Part shown: positions 17,679 through 26,900 of the stretch, in pieces
Position numbering within the stretch: position 1 is the first letter of the stretch
Layout: each line of letters begins with the position of its first letter
NCBI RefSeq assembly: GCF_014837295.1
Contig: NZ_JACYHB010000013.1
Location: 61,329-125,328, forward strand
Direction: 5' to 3'
DNA length: 64,000 nt
DNA from: Cellulosimicrobium arenosum
GTDB lineage: Bacteria > Actinomycetota > Actinomycetes > Actinomycetales > Cellulomonadaceae
The notes under the pieces: model-generated
Databases searched by the model: none
Seen by the model: only the letters and a program-made list of their open reading frames with translations
What the model was told of the DNA's origin: nothing
Program-made: the position numbers and the translations under genes

Positions 17679-18413
17679 TCAGGCGAACGGCTGGCGGTCG
17701 GCCCACGCGGTCAGCGCGGTCCGCGGCCCGGTGAAGAACGGGACCTCCTCGCGCACGTGCCGACGCGCCTCGGTCGCCCGCAGCTCGCGCATGAGGTCGA
17801 CGATGCGGTGCAGCTCGTCCGCCTCGAACGCGAGGATCCACTCGTAGTCCCCGAGCGCGAACGACGCGACCGTGTTGGCTCGCACGTCGGGGTAGTCCTT
17901 GGCCGCGAGACCGTGGTCGCGCAGCATGGTCCGGCGCTCGGAGTCGGGCAGCAGGTACCAGTCGTAGGAGCGCACGAACGGGTACACGCTCAGGTAGTCG
18001 CGCGGCTTCTCCCCCGCGAGGAACGCCGGCACGTGCCCGCGGTTGAACTCCGCCGGGCGGTGCAGCGCGACGTTCGACCACACGGGCTCGAGGTGGGCAC
18101 CCAGGCCGCTCTGGCGCAGGCGCTGGTACGCGCCCTGGACGGACTCGATGCTGGGGCCGTGCCACCAGACCATGAGGTCCGCGTCCGAGCGCAGCCCCGC
18201 GACGTCGTACCAGCCGCGGACCACGAGGTCGCCGTCGGTCGCCGCCGGGTCCGGGCCGCCGCCGATGGCGTCGAGCGCCTCGGTGACCAGACCGGCGCGC
18301 TCGTCCGCACGAGCAGGCAGCGGTGCCGCCGTCGCGAAGACCGACCACATCGTGTAACGGATCGACGCGTTGATCTGGTCGTGGTCGGCGGGGACGCGGG
18401 CTGCGTCGCTCAT
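17679..18413 (-). CDS. hemQ: Coproheme decarboxylase HemQ
   Basis: Last enzyme of the coproporphyrin-dependent haem pathway: oxidative decarboxylation of iron-coproporphyrin III (coprohaem) to haem b. A cytoplasmic protein of the chlorite-dismutase fold, 244 residues. The proximal haem-ligand region MLRDHG (His167) and the conserved Tyr144 of [13 protein letters not shown], which carries the catalytic radical in HemQ, are present. The Arg that marks true chlorite dismutases is not evident. ATG at 18413. It lies directly downstream of the ferrochelatase gene on the same strand (52-base gap), so the two last steps are probably co-transcribed. Confidence 0.94.
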   Translation of the reverse strand: MSDAARVPADHDQINASIRYTMWSVFATAAPLPARADERAGLVTEALDAIGGGPDPAATDGDLVVRGWYDVAGLRSDADLMVWWHGPSIESVQGAYQRLRQSGLGAHLEPVWSNVALHRPAEFNRGHVPAFLAGEKPRDYLSVYPFVRSYDWYLLPDSERRTMLRDHGLAAKDYPDVRANTVASFALGDYEWILAFEADELHRIVDLMRELRATEARRHVREEVPFFTGPRTALTAWADRQPFA

Positions 18414-18465
18414 CGTGGTGTCCTCTCGGGGTACGTCGTCGCCCGACGGCAGGGCTCTCGCCGGG

Positions 18466-19626
18466 TCAGCTGTACAGGTCGGTGCTGCAGAGCGCGGGCA
18501 CGCCGCTCGGCTCGCCGTCGCGCCGCAGGCAGCAGCCCGGCGCGCACACGGAGCGGAACGCCGGGAGCTCCCCGACGACCGCCTGGTCGACCTCCTCGCC
18601 GCGCGCGATCGCCGCGCGCTCGAGCAGCAGGTCGACGAGCCCGCGCACGAACGGCTCCCGTGTGCTCACGGTACCGGCACGCACCGCGGTCAGGCCGAGA
18701 CCCTCGGCCGTCTCCATGGCCTCCGTGTCCAGGTCGTACGCGACCTCCATGTGGTCCGAGACGAACCCGATCGGCGACAGCACGACGTCGTGGACGCCGT
18801 CGGCCGCGATCGCCTCCAGGTGGTCGTTGACGTCGGGCTCGAGCCACGGCTGGCTCGGCGGGCCGGAGCGCGAGCAGAACGCGAGGTCCCACGCGACGTC
18901 GTGACCGAGGCGCTGCGAGACCTGCGCGACGACGGTGCGCGCGAGGTCGCGGTGCTGCTCGGAGTACGTCGCGCGCGAGACGCGCGACGCGGCCTCCATG
19001 GTGTCGGGGATGGAGTGCGTGACGAACACCAGGCGGGCGGCGGGCCCGTCACCGCCCTGCGCCGCGAGCGCCGCGTAGCCGTCGAGGACGGCGTCGACGT
19101 TCGCCTGCGCGAAGCCCGGGTGGTTGAAGTAGGACCGGATCTTGTCGAACCGGACCCCGGTCGAGCCCGAGCCGTCGAGCTGGCCGCGCTTCTCGAGCAC
19201 CACCGCGAGGTCCTCGCGGTACTGGCGGCAGCCGGAGTAGGACGAGAACGCCGACGTCACGAGCGCGACCGCGCGCTGCGCGTGCAACCCCTCGAGCTCG
19301 GTGATCGCGTCGTGGGTGTACGGCGCCCAGTTGCGGTTGCCCCACACGACGGGCAGCTCGATCCCGCGGCGCGCGAGCTCGGCCTCGAGCGCCGCCTTGA
19401 GCGCGAGGTTCTGCTCGTTGATGGGGCTCTTGCCGCCGAAGCCGTAGTAGTGCTCGCCGACCTCCTCGAGGCGGGCGTCGGGGATCCCCTTGCCCGCGGT
19501 GACGTTGCGGAGGAACGGCACGACGTCGGCCGGCTCGTTCGGTCCGCCGAACGAGTAGAGGAACAACGCGTCGTAGGGCCGCAGGTCGGGGGCGGTCGCG
19601 GCATCCTGGGCAGAGAACGAGGGCAT
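18466..19626 (-). CDS. cpfC: Coproporphyrin ferrochelatase
   Basis: Inserts ferrous iron into coproporphyrin III, supplying coprohaem for HemQ (older name hemH). ATG at 19626 gives 386 residues; an upstream in-frame start at 19731 would add 35 residues with no family similarity. The chelatase fold is seen in [39 protein letters not shown] and [13 protein letters not shown]. The C-terminus has the four-Cys arrangement CAPGCC...C that ligates a [2Fe-2S] cluster in many actinobacterial ferrochelatases. It is divergent from the alkaline phosphatase gene. Confidence 0.94.
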   Translation of the reverse strand: MPSFSAQDAATAPDLRPYDALFLYSFGGPNEPADVVPFLRNVTAGKGIPDARLEEVGEHYYGFGGKSPINEQNLALKAALEAELARRGIELPVVWGNRNWAPYTHDAITELEGLHAQRAVALVTSAFSSYSGCRQYREDLAVVLEKRGQLDGSGSTGVRFDKIRSYFNHPGFAQANVDAVLDGYAALAAQGGDGPAARLVFVTHSIPDTMEAASRVSRATYSEQHRDLARTVVAQVSQRLGHDVAWDLAFCSRSGPPSQPWLEPDVNDHLEAIAADGVHDVVLSPIGFVSDHMEVAYDLDTEAMETAEGLGLTAVRAGTVSTREPFVRGLVDLLLERAAIARGEEVDQAVVGELPAFRSVCAPGCCLRRDGEPSGVPALCSTDLYS

Positions 19627-19716
19627 GACCTCGATGATCCCACCTGCACCGGTGCCCGCCCGCCCGGAACGGACGTCGACGGACGTGACATTGACGGGAC
19701 ATGGTGTCACCTCCGG

Positions 19717-19744
19717 TTGTGAGCGGGGCACACCCTCCTAACGT
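19717..19744 (+). promoter_or_regulatory. Candidate promoter of alkaline phosphatase gene
   Basis: TTGTGA (19717-19722), 16-base spacer, TAACGT (19739-19744), leaving a leader of about 48 bases that ends in AAGGAGGACT. No clear Pho box was recognised. Confidence 0.4.
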
Positions 19745-19798
19745 GTGACGGGTCCGACGACGACGACGTCGCCGGACCCGGGTCTCGAAGGAGGACTC

Positions 19799-21091
19799 AT
19801 GGACGCACGACGAAGCACCATCAGGACGGGCGCGACCGGTGTCGCCGCCCTGGCCGCGATCGCGATGGTCCTGCCGTTCGGCGGCAGCGACCGCGGCGGG
19901 GACCACGGCAGTCACGGCGGCGGCCAGGGCGACCGCGCCCGCAACGTCATCTTCATCCAGGGCGACGGCCTCGGGCTGTCGCACCGCGAGCTCATCAGGC
20001 TCGCCACCGTCGGCAAGGACGGGCAGCTCGCGATGGACTCGCTCGAGCACGCGGGCTGGACCACGACGGACTCCGCCGACCCCGAGGAGGCCGTCACCGA
20101 CTCGGCCGCGGGCGCCACGGCGTTCGCATCGGGCGTGCGGACCTACAACGGGGCCGTCGGGGTCGACGCCGACGGCGACCGGGTCCCGACGCTGCTCGAG
20201 CGCGCACGTGGGGCCGGCAAGGCGACCGGCCTCGTCACGACCGCCCAGGTCACCGACGCGACCCCGGGCGCCTTCGGCGCGCACGTCCCCGACCGCGGCG
20301 ACCAGAGCGAGATCGCACGCCAGCTCCTCGAGGGATCGCGCCCGGACGTGATCCTGGGAGGTGGCGAGGACTGGTGGCTCCCTGCCGGCGAGCCCGGGGC
20401 CTGGCCGGACAACCCGCCCAAGGACCCGACCGAGCAGAGCAAGGGCACGGAGGGGAACCTCGTCGAGCGCGCGCAGGAGCTCGGGTACACGTACGTGAGC
20501 GACGCCGACGGACTCGAGGACGCGCGCGGGCGCAAGCTCCTCGGGCTGTTCGCGAACGAGGAGATGTTCGAGCAGCGCAACGAGGGCGAGGGCGACCTCT
20601 ACGAGCCCGAGGTGCCGCTCGTCGACATGACCGCCAAGGCCCTCCAGACGCTCTCGCGGGACCGCGACGGCTTCTTCCTCGTGGTCGAGGAGGAGGCGGT
20701 CGACGAGTTCGCGCACCGCAGCAACGCGACGCGCACCATCCAGGCGGGGCAGGCGCTCGACGAGACCGTCACGCTCGCTCTCGACTTCGCCTCGAGGAAC
20801 CGCGGGACGCTCGTGCTCGTGGTCGGGGACCACGCGACGGGCGGGCTCGCGATCGAGAACGTGGACCCCGAGGACGAGGGCGGCGAGGGCGCGACGAGCG
20901 AGGACGGTCCGTTCGACCTCGCGGGCTCCGATCTCCAGTTCACCGTGGACTGGACGACAGGCGGGCACACGGGCGAGGCCACGCCGATCACCGCCCAGGG
21001 GCCGGGCGCCGAGCGTCTCGCGGGAGCACAGCGCAACACCGACGTCCACGACGCGGTCCTGCGGGCGATGCTCGGCCGAGGCCGCGGGTAG
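19799..21091 (+). CDS. phoA: Secreted alkaline phosphatase (PhoA family)
   Basis: Exported phosphomonoesterase, 430 residues; the ATG at 19799 has an excellent AAGGAGGACT ribosome site. The N-terminus is a signal or anchor segment (IRTGATGVAALAAIAMVLPFG) followed by a Gly/His/Asp-rich spacer. Metal and active-site motifs are in family order: IFIQGDGLG (Asp56), nucleophile Ser102 in VTDSAAGATAFASG, DEFAHRSN, VVGDHATGG and WTTGGHTG. These match the two-zinc core of PhoA-type enzymes. No lipobox is seen, so it is either secreted or held by an uncleaved signal. Phosphate-starvation control is plausible but no site supports it. Confidence 0.92.
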   Translation: MDARRSTIRTGATGVAALAAIAMVLPFGGSDRGGDHGSHGGGQGDRARNVIFIQGDGLGLSHRELIRLATVGKDGQLAMDSLEHAGWTTTDSADPEEAVTDSAAGATAFASGVRTYNGAVGVDADGDRVPTLLERARGAGKATGLVTTAQVTDATPGAFGAHVPDRGDQSEIARQLLEGSRPDVILGGGEDWWLPAGEPGAWPDNPPKDPTEQSKGTEGNLVERAQELGYTYVSDADGLEDARGRKLLGLFANEEMFEQRNEGEGDLYEPEVPLVDMTAKALQTLSRDRDGFFLVVEEEAVDEFAHRSNATRTIQAGQALDETVTLALDFASRNRGTLVLVVGDHATGGLAIENVDPEDEGGEGATSEDGPFDLAGSDLQFTVDWTTGGHTGEATPITAQGPGAERLAGAQRNTDVHDAVLRAMLGRGRG

Positions 21092-21099
21092 ACGCCGTC

Positions 21100-21153
21100 G
21101 ACCATGCGCTCGTGGCTCGTCCGGGTCGACCGACGGGCCACGACCGTATGGTC
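21100..21153. terminator. Imperfect long hairpin between convergent genes
   Basis: Roughly 22 bases on each side (21100-21121 and 21132-21153) pair with a few mismatches, starting GACCATGCG and ending CGTATGGTC, with CGTGGCTCGTC opposite GACGGGCCACG. Likely terminator for both phoA and the permease operon. Confidence 0.6.
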
Positions 21154-21170
21154 GGCGGCTTCTGGCGGGG

Positions 21171-22223
21171 TCAGCCCTTGACCGCTCCACCCAGTCCTGC
21201 ACCCTGGAGGAACAGGCGTTGGAAGACCAGGAACAGCGCGACCGGGATGACCGTCGAGATCGCGAGCGCCGCCAGGAACACCCCGAGGTCCGTCGTCGCC
21301 TCGATGGACGGCAGGCGCACGGACAACGGCTGGATGTCCGGGTCCTTGAGCACGAGGAGCGGCCACAGGAAGTCCTTCCAGGCCGCGATCACCGCGAACA
21401 CCGACACCACGCCGATGATCGGCTTGGACATCGGCAGGACGATCGACCAGAACAGCCGGAACGTCCCGGCGCCGTCGACCCGTGCGGCCTCGAAGACCTC
21501 GCGCGGCAGGCTGTCGAAGAACCGCTGGACGAGCAGCACGTTGAACGCGCTCGCGCCCGCGGGCAGCCACACGGCCCAGAAGCTGTCGATCAGGGACTGC
21601 CCGAGCAGGGGCGGGTCGAGGATCGTCAGGTAGAGGGGGACCAGGAGCACGATCGCCGGCACGAACATCGTGGACAGCACGAGCGCCTGGATCAGCCTGC
21701 CGTACCGCGGCCGCAGCACCGACAGCGCGTAGCCGCCGGTCGTGGCGACGAGGATCTGCGACGCCCACGACCCGACCGCGAGCCAGATCGTGTTGAGGAA
21801 GTACTTGCTCACCTCGACGTCGTTCCACGCCTTGTCGAGGTTCTCCCACGCGATCCCGTTCGGGAAGATCTCCATCGGGGTCCGCAGGATGTCCTGCGTC
21901 GGGGTGACCGCGAACTTCGCGAGCAGGAGCATCGGGCCGAGCCCGACGAAGACGAGCAGGACGAGCAGCACGGCGTGCGTACCGCCCATCCCCCACCGGA
22001 TCGAGGGGCGGCGCCAGTCCGCCCGGGACAGCGCGCCGCGGTCCTCGCCGTCCGACGGGCGGGACGTGCGGCGGCCGCGCCCGGACTGCGCGGCGCGGCG
22101 CTCGCGAGCGATCCGGCGGGCGCGCACCTCCATGTCGCTCGCCCCGCTCGCGTCCGCGGTGCGCTCGCTGTCGCCGGAGACGACGTCGATCTCGCTGGGG
22201 TTGTCGGTGGGCGAGAGAGTCAT
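21171..22223 (-). CDS. Sugar ABC transporter permease (MalG type), alpha-glucoside system
   Basis: Membrane subunit of a second sugar importer, 350 residues. ATG at 22223 overlaps the previous gene's stop by four bases. It has an unusually long cytoplasmic N-terminus of about 85 residues, rich in Arg, Ser and Asp, before the first membrane helix THAVLLVLLVFVGLGPMLLL. The EAA loop reads EAARVDGAGTFRLFWSIVLP, and the protein ends GAGLGGAVKG. Six membrane spans are likely. It is the last gene of the alpha-glucosidase/transport cluster. The substrate is inferred as an alpha-glucoside such as maltose, trehalose or sucrose from the GH13 neighbour. Confidence 0.9.
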   Translation of the reverse strand: MTLSPTDNPSEIDVVSGDSERTADASGASDMEVRARRIARERRAAQSGRGRRTSRPSDGEDRGALSRADWRRPSIRWGMGGTHAVLLVLLVFVGLGPMLLLAKFAVTPTQDILRTPMEIFPNGIAWENLDKAWNDVEVSKYFLNTIWLAVGSWASQILVATTGGYALSVLRPRYGRLIQALVLSTMFVPAIVLLVPLYLTILDPPLLGQSLIDSFWAVWLPAGASAFNVLLVQRFFDSLPREVFEAARVDGAGTFRLFWSIVLPMSKPIIGVVSVFAVIAAWKDFLWPLLVLKDPDIQPLSVRLPSIEATTDLGVFLAALAISTVIPVALFLVFQRLFLQGAGLGGAVKG

Positions 22224-23212
22224 GACGTGCTCCAGGACCGGGTGAGACGGAAGTAGAGGATCGAGAACACCGCGAGGACGGCGGCGAGCATGAGGGACAG
22301 CGCCGTCGCAGCCCCGTAGTCCCCGCCGAGGCTGTTCTGGAACGCGTAGCGGTAGATCAGCAGCAGGACCGTCACGGTCGCGTTGTTCGGCCCGCCGCCC
22401 GTGAACAGGTAGGGCTCGAGGAACACCTGCGCGGTACCGATGACCTGCAGGATCAGGGTGATGAACAGGACGCCGCGCAGCTGCGGGAGCGTGACGTGCC
22501 AGATCTTGCGCCACAGCCCGGCGCCGTCGACCTCCGACGCGTCGTACAGCTCGGGCGGCACGCTCGTGAGCGCGGCGAGGTAGATGATGATGGTCCCGCC
22601 CGCACCGGCCCAGGTGGCCGCGAGCACGAGCGAGGGCATGGCCCACGACGCGTCCTGCAGCCAGGGGTACGGGCCGAGACCGACCCAGCCGAGCATCGTG
22701 TTGAACACGCCCGTGGGGCTCGCGTTGTAGAAGAACTTCCACAGCAGGACCGCGACCACCGGCGGCACGACGACCGGCAGGTACGCGAGCGCCGAGTACA
22801 GGCCCTTGGCCCGGCGCACCTCGCGCATGAGCACGGCCGCGACGAGCGGGATCGGGTACCCGAACAGCAGCGCGAGGAACGCGAAGTACATCGTGTTCCG
22901 CACGGCCTTCCACAGGATCGGGTCGTTCAGCACCTGGCGGAAGTTGTCCAGCCCGACGAACGTCGGCGCAGTCACCAGGTTCGTCTCCTGGAAGCTCATG
23001 ATCACCGCGCGCACGATCGGGAACCACGAGAAGAGCCCGAAGATCACGATCAGCGGCAGGAGGAACACGAGCGTGCTCAGCCCGCCGCCACGCACCCAGG
23101 TGGCGAGGCTGCGCGGCCGACCGCTGCGTGCGGCACGGTGGGCGCTGCCGGTGCCTCCGGGGCGCGCGTGCGCGGGGCCCGGGGGTGGTGGCGGGGAGGT
23201 GGTGGCGGTCAC
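22220..23212 (-). CDS. Sugar ABC transporter permease (MalF type), alpha-glucoside system
   Basis: Partner membrane subunit, 330 residues. I chose GTG at 23212, which has GGACCGAAGGAACCACC upstream; the in-frame ATG at 23275 lies inside the intergenic hairpin. After a Pro/Arg-rich cytoplasmic start come six hydrophobic spans beginning STLVFLLPLIVIFGLFSWFP. The EAA-loop equivalent reads DASEVDGAGLWRKIWHVTLP; the first residue is Asp rather than Glu, which is common in MalF subunits. Translationally coupled to the following permease gene through an ATGA overlap. Confidence 0.9.
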   Translation of the reverse strand: MTATTSPPPPPGPAHARPGGTGSAHRAARSGRPRSLATWVRGGGLSTLVFLLPLIVIFGLFSWFPIVRAVIMSFQETNLVTAPTFVGLDNFRQVLNDPILWKAVRNTMYFAFLALLFGYPIPLVAAVLMREVRRAKGLYSALAYLPVVVPPVVAVLLWKFFYNASPTGVFNTMLGWVGLGPYPWLQDASWAMPSLVLAATWAGAGGTIIIYLAALTSVPPELYDASEVDGAGLWRKIWHVTLPQLRGVLFITLILQVIGTAQVFLEPYLFTGGGPNNATVTVLLLIYRYAFQNSLGGDYGAATALSLMLAAVLAVFSILYFRLTRSWSTS

Positions 23213-23236
23213 GGTGGTTCCTTCGGTCCGGTGGGA

Positions 23237-23276
23237 GGTGCCCGACGACGGGAGGTGCGTCCCGTCGTCGGGCACC
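23237..23276 (-). terminator. Strong hairpin 1 after the second binding-protein gene
   Basis: A perfect 17-bp stem: GGTGCCCGACGACGGGA (23237-23253) pairs with 23260-23276 around GGTGCG. On the transcribed strand it lies between the binding-protein stop and the permease start, so it may act as a processing stop or partial terminator. Confidence 0.8.
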
Positions 23277-23286
23277 GGTCGGGTGC

Positions 23287-23320
23287 GGGCCGGCCACCAG
23301 GGGGCGCTGGTGACCGGCCC
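23287..23320 (-). terminator. Hairpin 2 after the second binding-protein gene
   Basis: GGGCCGGCCACCAG (23287-23300) pairs with CTGGTGACCGGCCC (23307-23320) with one mismatch and a six-base loop. It is the first structure met by RNA polymerase after the binding-protein stop. Confidence 0.7.
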
Positions 23321-23339
23321 GGTTCGGTCGGCCCGGCCG

Positions 23340-24740
23340 TCAGCCCTGGTCGAGCAGGGCCTGGGCCTGGGCGTCGGCGTCCTCGAGGAGGGCGTCGATG
23401 TCCGCGTTCTCGTCCGTGAGGACGGCCTGCACGACAGGGTCGAGCAGCGCGTAGATCTCCTGCGTCTTCTGCGACGGTTCCCCCACGAGAGGCAGGTCGA
23501 ACATCGTGTCGGTGTAGCTGGTCATCTGGTCGAGCGGGACGTTGATCTGGTCGGCGATCCACTCCTGGTTCTGCTCGTACTGCTCCTGGGAGAACATCGG
23601 CAGGACCGGGGTCCCGACGGGCTGGTCGTTGGCGACGAGCGTCTCCGCGTCGGCGACCGCACGGTCCTCGTCGACGAGCTTGCCGAGGTAGAAGAAGTCG
23701 ATCCACTTCATCGCGGCCTCCTTCTTCGCGTCGTCGACGTCCGCCGGCATCGCGGCGAGCGTGCCGCCGGTGAGGACGCCTGCGTCGTCGCCCTCGAGCG
23801 GGAGCGCGGCGAGGCCGTACATCTCGGGGTCGATCGCGTTCGTCTGGACGAGCGCGGTGTAGACGTCGGAGCCCGACGTGTACATCGCGACCTGGCCGGC
23901 GGCGAACGCCTGGTTGATCGTGCCCCAGTCGAGGAGGAAGTTGCTGCCGAGGGAGTTGTCCTCCCACCGCATGGCCTGCAGCCACTCGAGCGCGTCCTTC
24001 GTGCCCTCGTTCGACAGCGTGGACGTCGCGGAGCCGTCGTCCGCGACCTCCTGGGTGCGCCCGCCGCGCGCGAACGTGTTCACCGTCAGCTGCCAGCCGC
24101 CCGTGTTGTTCTGCGACATCTGCATGTAGCCGGCGACGCCCTCGTTGGCGTCCGAGATCGTCTTCGCGTCCTCGCGGACCTCGTCCCACGTGGTCGGCGG
24201 GTCGTCGGGGTCGAGACCGGCGGCCTCGAAGAGGTCACGGTTGTAGTGCAGCCCGACGCCGTAGACGTTCTTCGCCGGGATCGCGTACACGTGGCCGTCC
24301 GGTCCCGTGCCCGCCTCGATGATCGCCGGGTTGAACTTGTCCGCGTACGGCAGCTCGCGGAACTGCGCGTCGAGGTCGGCGAGCTGGCCGTTCTCCACGA
24401 GCGTCTTCGCGTCCGTGAACGGGATCTCGAAGACGTCGGGCAACGTGTTGCCCGCGAGCTGGGCGGCGAACGTCGTCGCCTTCCACTCGTACTCCTCGGG
24501 CTCGATGTCGATGTCGGGGTTCGCCGTCTCGAACTCCTCGACCTGGGCGTTGAAGGCGTCGATCGCCTCCTGCTCGGAGCCCGGCAGCAGGGAGACCACC
24601 TTGAGGGTGACCTTCCCGCCGTCGGTGCTGCCTCCGTCGCCGTCGTCGTCGCCCGAGCCGCTGCTCGAGCACGCCGCCAGCGTGCTGACTGCGAGCGCTC
24701 CCGCGAGGGTGAGGGCGATCGCCTGACGTGTGGACCTCAT
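23340..24740 (-). CDS. Sugar ABC transporter binding lipoprotein, alpha-glucoside system
   Basis: Extracellular sugar-binding lipoprotein (family 1 fold), 466 residues. ATG at 24740 follows AGGAGCCACG. Lipoprotein signal TRQAIALTLAGALAVSTLAAC with lipobox LAAC near residue 24, then a Ser/Gly/Asp tether. The mature domain has LKVVSLLPGSEQEAIDAFN, the lobe-closing ALPLEGDDAGVLTGG and a helix-rich end. It is only distantly similar to the binding protein at 2168, so the two importers are not a recent duplication. It follows the alpha-glucosidase gene by 154 bases and may have its own promoter there, although I could not identify one. Confidence 0.9.
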   Translation of the reverse strand: MRSTRQAIALTLAGALAVSTLAACSSSGSGDDDGDGGSTDGGKVTLKVVSLLPGSEQEAIDAFNAQVEEFETANPDIDIEPEEYEWKATTFAAQLAGNTLPDVFEIPFTDAKTLVENGQLADLDAQFRELPYADKFNPAIIEAGTGPDGHVYAIPAKNVYGVGLHYNRDLFEAAGLDPDDPPTTWDEVREDAKTISDANEGVAGYMQMSQNNTGGWQLTVNTFARGGRTQEVADDGSATSTLSNEGTKDALEWLQAMRWEDNSLGSNFLLDWGTINQAFAAGQVAMYTSGSDVYTALVQTNAIDPEMYGLAALPLEGDDAGVLTGGTLAAMPADVDDAKKEAAMKWIDFFYLGKLVDEDRAVADAETLVANDQPVGTPVLPMFSQEQYEQNQEWIADQINVPLDQMTSYTDTMFDLPLVGEPSQKTQEIYALLDPVVQAVLTDENADIDALLEDADAQAQALLDQG

Positions 24741-24894
24741 CGTGGCTCCTGTGTCCGGTGGTGCCTGTGCTGGGTGGGTGGGTGGTGCGGGTGTACCGGG
24801 TGGCCCGGTGGTCCCGGTCCGCGTGGCTCGCGGGCGGGAGGTGAGGTTCACCGGGCGGCGGGGGTCGCCACCCGGGGTCGTGGGCGCGGCGGGC

Positions 24895-26586
24895 TCACGG
24901 GCGGAGCCAGACCGCGGTGTCGGTCGTGAGCGGGGCGCGCGCGTCCGAGCCCGGCTTGCCGTGCTCGCTGTGCAGCAGGACGCGCGCCCGGGCGGGAAGG
25001 GCGACCTCGTCGGCACCGAGGTTCACGATGCACACCAGGTCGTCGGTCCCGTCCCCGCGGGCGAACGCGAGGACGTCGTCCCCGAGCTCGACGCCGTCGA
25101 GGGCGTCGAGCCAGCGCAGCGAGTCGTCGTGCAGAGCGGGCTCGGCCCGTCGGGTGGCCAGGACGAGGCGGTAGAGCGCGAGCATCGACGCGTCGTCGTC
25201 CGCCTGCGCCTGCACGGACAGGTCACCCCACCCGTCCGGCTGGGGCAGCCATGCCGCGGTGCCGCCGTCGGGCCCGAACCCGTAGGTGGTCCCGCCGCGC
25301 GACCACGGGATCGGGACGCGGCAGCCGTCCCGCCCGGGGTCGACGCCGCCCGAGCGGAAGTGCATGGGGTCCTGGATCGCGGCCGCGGGCAGGTCCTCGA
25401 CCTCGGGCAGGCCGAGCTCGTCCCCCTGGTAGAGGTAGAGGGAGCCCGGCAGCGCCGCCGTGAGCAGGGCGGCCGCACGTGCCCGACGACGGCCCACGGC
25501 CAGGTCCGTGGGGGTGCCGAAACGCTTGGTGAGGAACGCGAAGGAGCTGTCGTCGCGCCCGTAGCGCGTCACGGGGCGCGTGACGTCGTGGTTGGACAGG
25601 ACCCAGGTGGCGGGCGCGGCGACCGGTGCGTGGGCGTCGAGCGTGGTCTGGATCGACTCGCGCAGCGACTTCGCGTCCCACGGGCGGGCCATGAAGTCGA
25701 AGTTGAAGGCCGTGTGCATCTCGTCGGGCCGCAGGTACTGCGCGAACCGCGCGCGGTCGGCGAGCCACACCTCGCCGACGAGGACCCGAGGCTCGTCGTA
25801 CGACTCGGCCACGGCGCGCCACGACCGGTAGATGTCGTGGATCTCGTCGCGGTCGACGTGCGGGTGCTCCCCCGGGCCCGGGTGCACCGGCACCTCGGGC
25901 AGCGCAGGGTCCTTGACCAGCAGGGCGGCCGAGTCGATGCGGATGCCCGCCGCACCGCGGTCGAACCAGAACCGCAGGATCTCCTCGTGCTCGTGGCGCA
26001 CGTCCGGGTGGGTCCAGTTCAGGTCGGGCTGCTGGGGCGTGAACAGGTGCAGGTACCACTCGCCGGGCGTGCCGTCCGGGTTCGTGGTGCGGGTCCATGT
26101 GGTGCCCTGGAAGTCCGACACCCAGTGCGTCGGCATCTCGGCGCCGCCCTCCCCCTTGCCGGGGTGGAACCAGAAGCGCTCGCGCTCGGCCGAGCCGGGT
26201 CCTGCGGCCAGCGCGGACCGGAACCACTCGTGCGCGGCCGAGACGTGGTTGGGGACGACGTCGATGATCGTGCGGATGCCCAGGTCGCGCGCCTCGGCGA
26301 TGAGCTCCTCCGCCTCGGCGAGCGTGCCGAACTGCGGGTCGATCGCGCGGTAGTCCGCGACGTCGTAGCCGCCGTCGGCCAGCGGCGAGACGTACCAGGG
26401 GGTGAACCAGATCGCGTCGACGCCGAGGTCGCGCAGGTAGGCCAGGCGCGAACGGACGCCCGCGAGGTCGCCGGTGCCGTCGCCGTCGCCGTCCGCGAAG
26501 CTGCGCACGTAGACCTGGTAGATGACCGCGCTGCGCCACCACGGGCGTTCTGCGTGGGTGGCGGTGTCGGGGCGGTCGTTGCTCAC
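24895..26586 (-). CDS. aglA: GH13 alpha-glucosidase
   Basis: Cytoplasmic glycoside hydrolase family 13 enzyme, 563 residues, cleaving terminal alpha-glucosidic bonds of imported sugars. I chose GTG at 26586 with GAGGAAGAGGACCC upstream, rather than the in-frame start at 26640. Conserved regions are in order: IIDVVPNH, nucleophile Asp218 in GIRIDSAAL, acid/base Glu272 in VLVGEVW, and Asp334 in VLSNHD. The short (beta/alpha)8 barrel and the PWWRSAVIYQVYVRSF start are typical of oligo-alpha-glucosidases. It precedes the binding-protein and permease genes and follows a LacI regulator. It could prefer sucrose, maltose or trehalose; the sequence does not decide. Confidence 0.92.
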   Translation of the reverse strand: MSNDRPDTATHAERPWWRSAVIYQVYVRSFADGDGDGTGDLAGVRSRLAYLRDLGVDAIWFTPWYVSPLADGGYDVADYRAIDPQFGTLAEAEELIAEARDLGIRTIIDVVPNHVSAAHEWFRSALAAGPGSAERERFWFHPGKGEGGAEMPTHWVSDFQGTTWTRTTNPDGTPGEWYLHLFTPQQPDLNWTHPDVRHEHEEILRFWFDRGAAGIRIDSAALLVKDPALPEVPVHPGPGEHPHVDRDEIHDIYRSWRAVAESYDEPRVLVGEVWLADRARFAQYLRPDEMHTAFNFDFMARPWDAKSLRESIQTTLDAHAPVAAPATWVLSNHDVTRPVTRYGRDDSSFAFLTKRFGTPTDLAVGRRRARAAALLTAALPGSLYLYQGDELGLPEVEDLPAAAIQDPMHFRSGGVDPGRDGCRVPIPWSRGGTTYGFGPDGGTAAWLPQPDGWGDLSVQAQADDDASMLALYRLVLATRRAEPALHDDSLRWLDALDGVELGDDVLAFARGDGTDDLVCIVNLGADEVALPARARVLLHSEHGKPGSDARAPLTTDTAVWLRP

Positions 26587-26738
26587 CGGGTCCTCTTCCT
26601 CGTGGACGTCTCGTCGGTGCCCCGCTGCTGTGCGGAGCACCCGGTCGTGCCTCCGACGCCGATCTCTCGGCCCCGGGACGCCCGCCGTCCTCCGGGGAAG
26701 ACCACGCCGTCGAGGACGACAGTAACTACGCGACAGTT

Positions 26739-26748
26739 TTAGCGCAAG
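26739..26748. promoter_or_regulatory. LacI-type half operator downstream of aglA promoter
   Basis: TTAGCGCAAG shares GCAAG with the palindrome in front of the neighbouring LacI gene. It lies just downstream of the inferred transcription start, a roadblock position. A related TTTGCGCGAG is at 26805-26814 on the other side of the promoter. Confidence 0.5.
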
Positions 26749-26762
26749 AACCTGACAGTGCC

Positions 26763-26791
26763 GTTATAGAAACGCTATCTCTTGACGTCGA
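26763..26791 (-). promoter_or_regulatory. Candidate promoter of the alpha-glucoside operon
   Basis: On the minus strand TCGACG (26786-26791), 17-base spacer, TATAAC (26763-26768). Five of six -10 positions match consensus. An alternative, TTGCGC-17-TACTGT, lies slightly downstream. Confidence 0.5.
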
Positions 26792-26900
26792 GACATCTAC
26801 GAGCCTTTGCGCGAGCGCGGCTCGTCGAGACCGCGTCCCCACCTCGCGGCTCGTCAGGCTCCTGAGGTGCTGCGACGAGGGCGCGCCAGGCCCACGAGGG

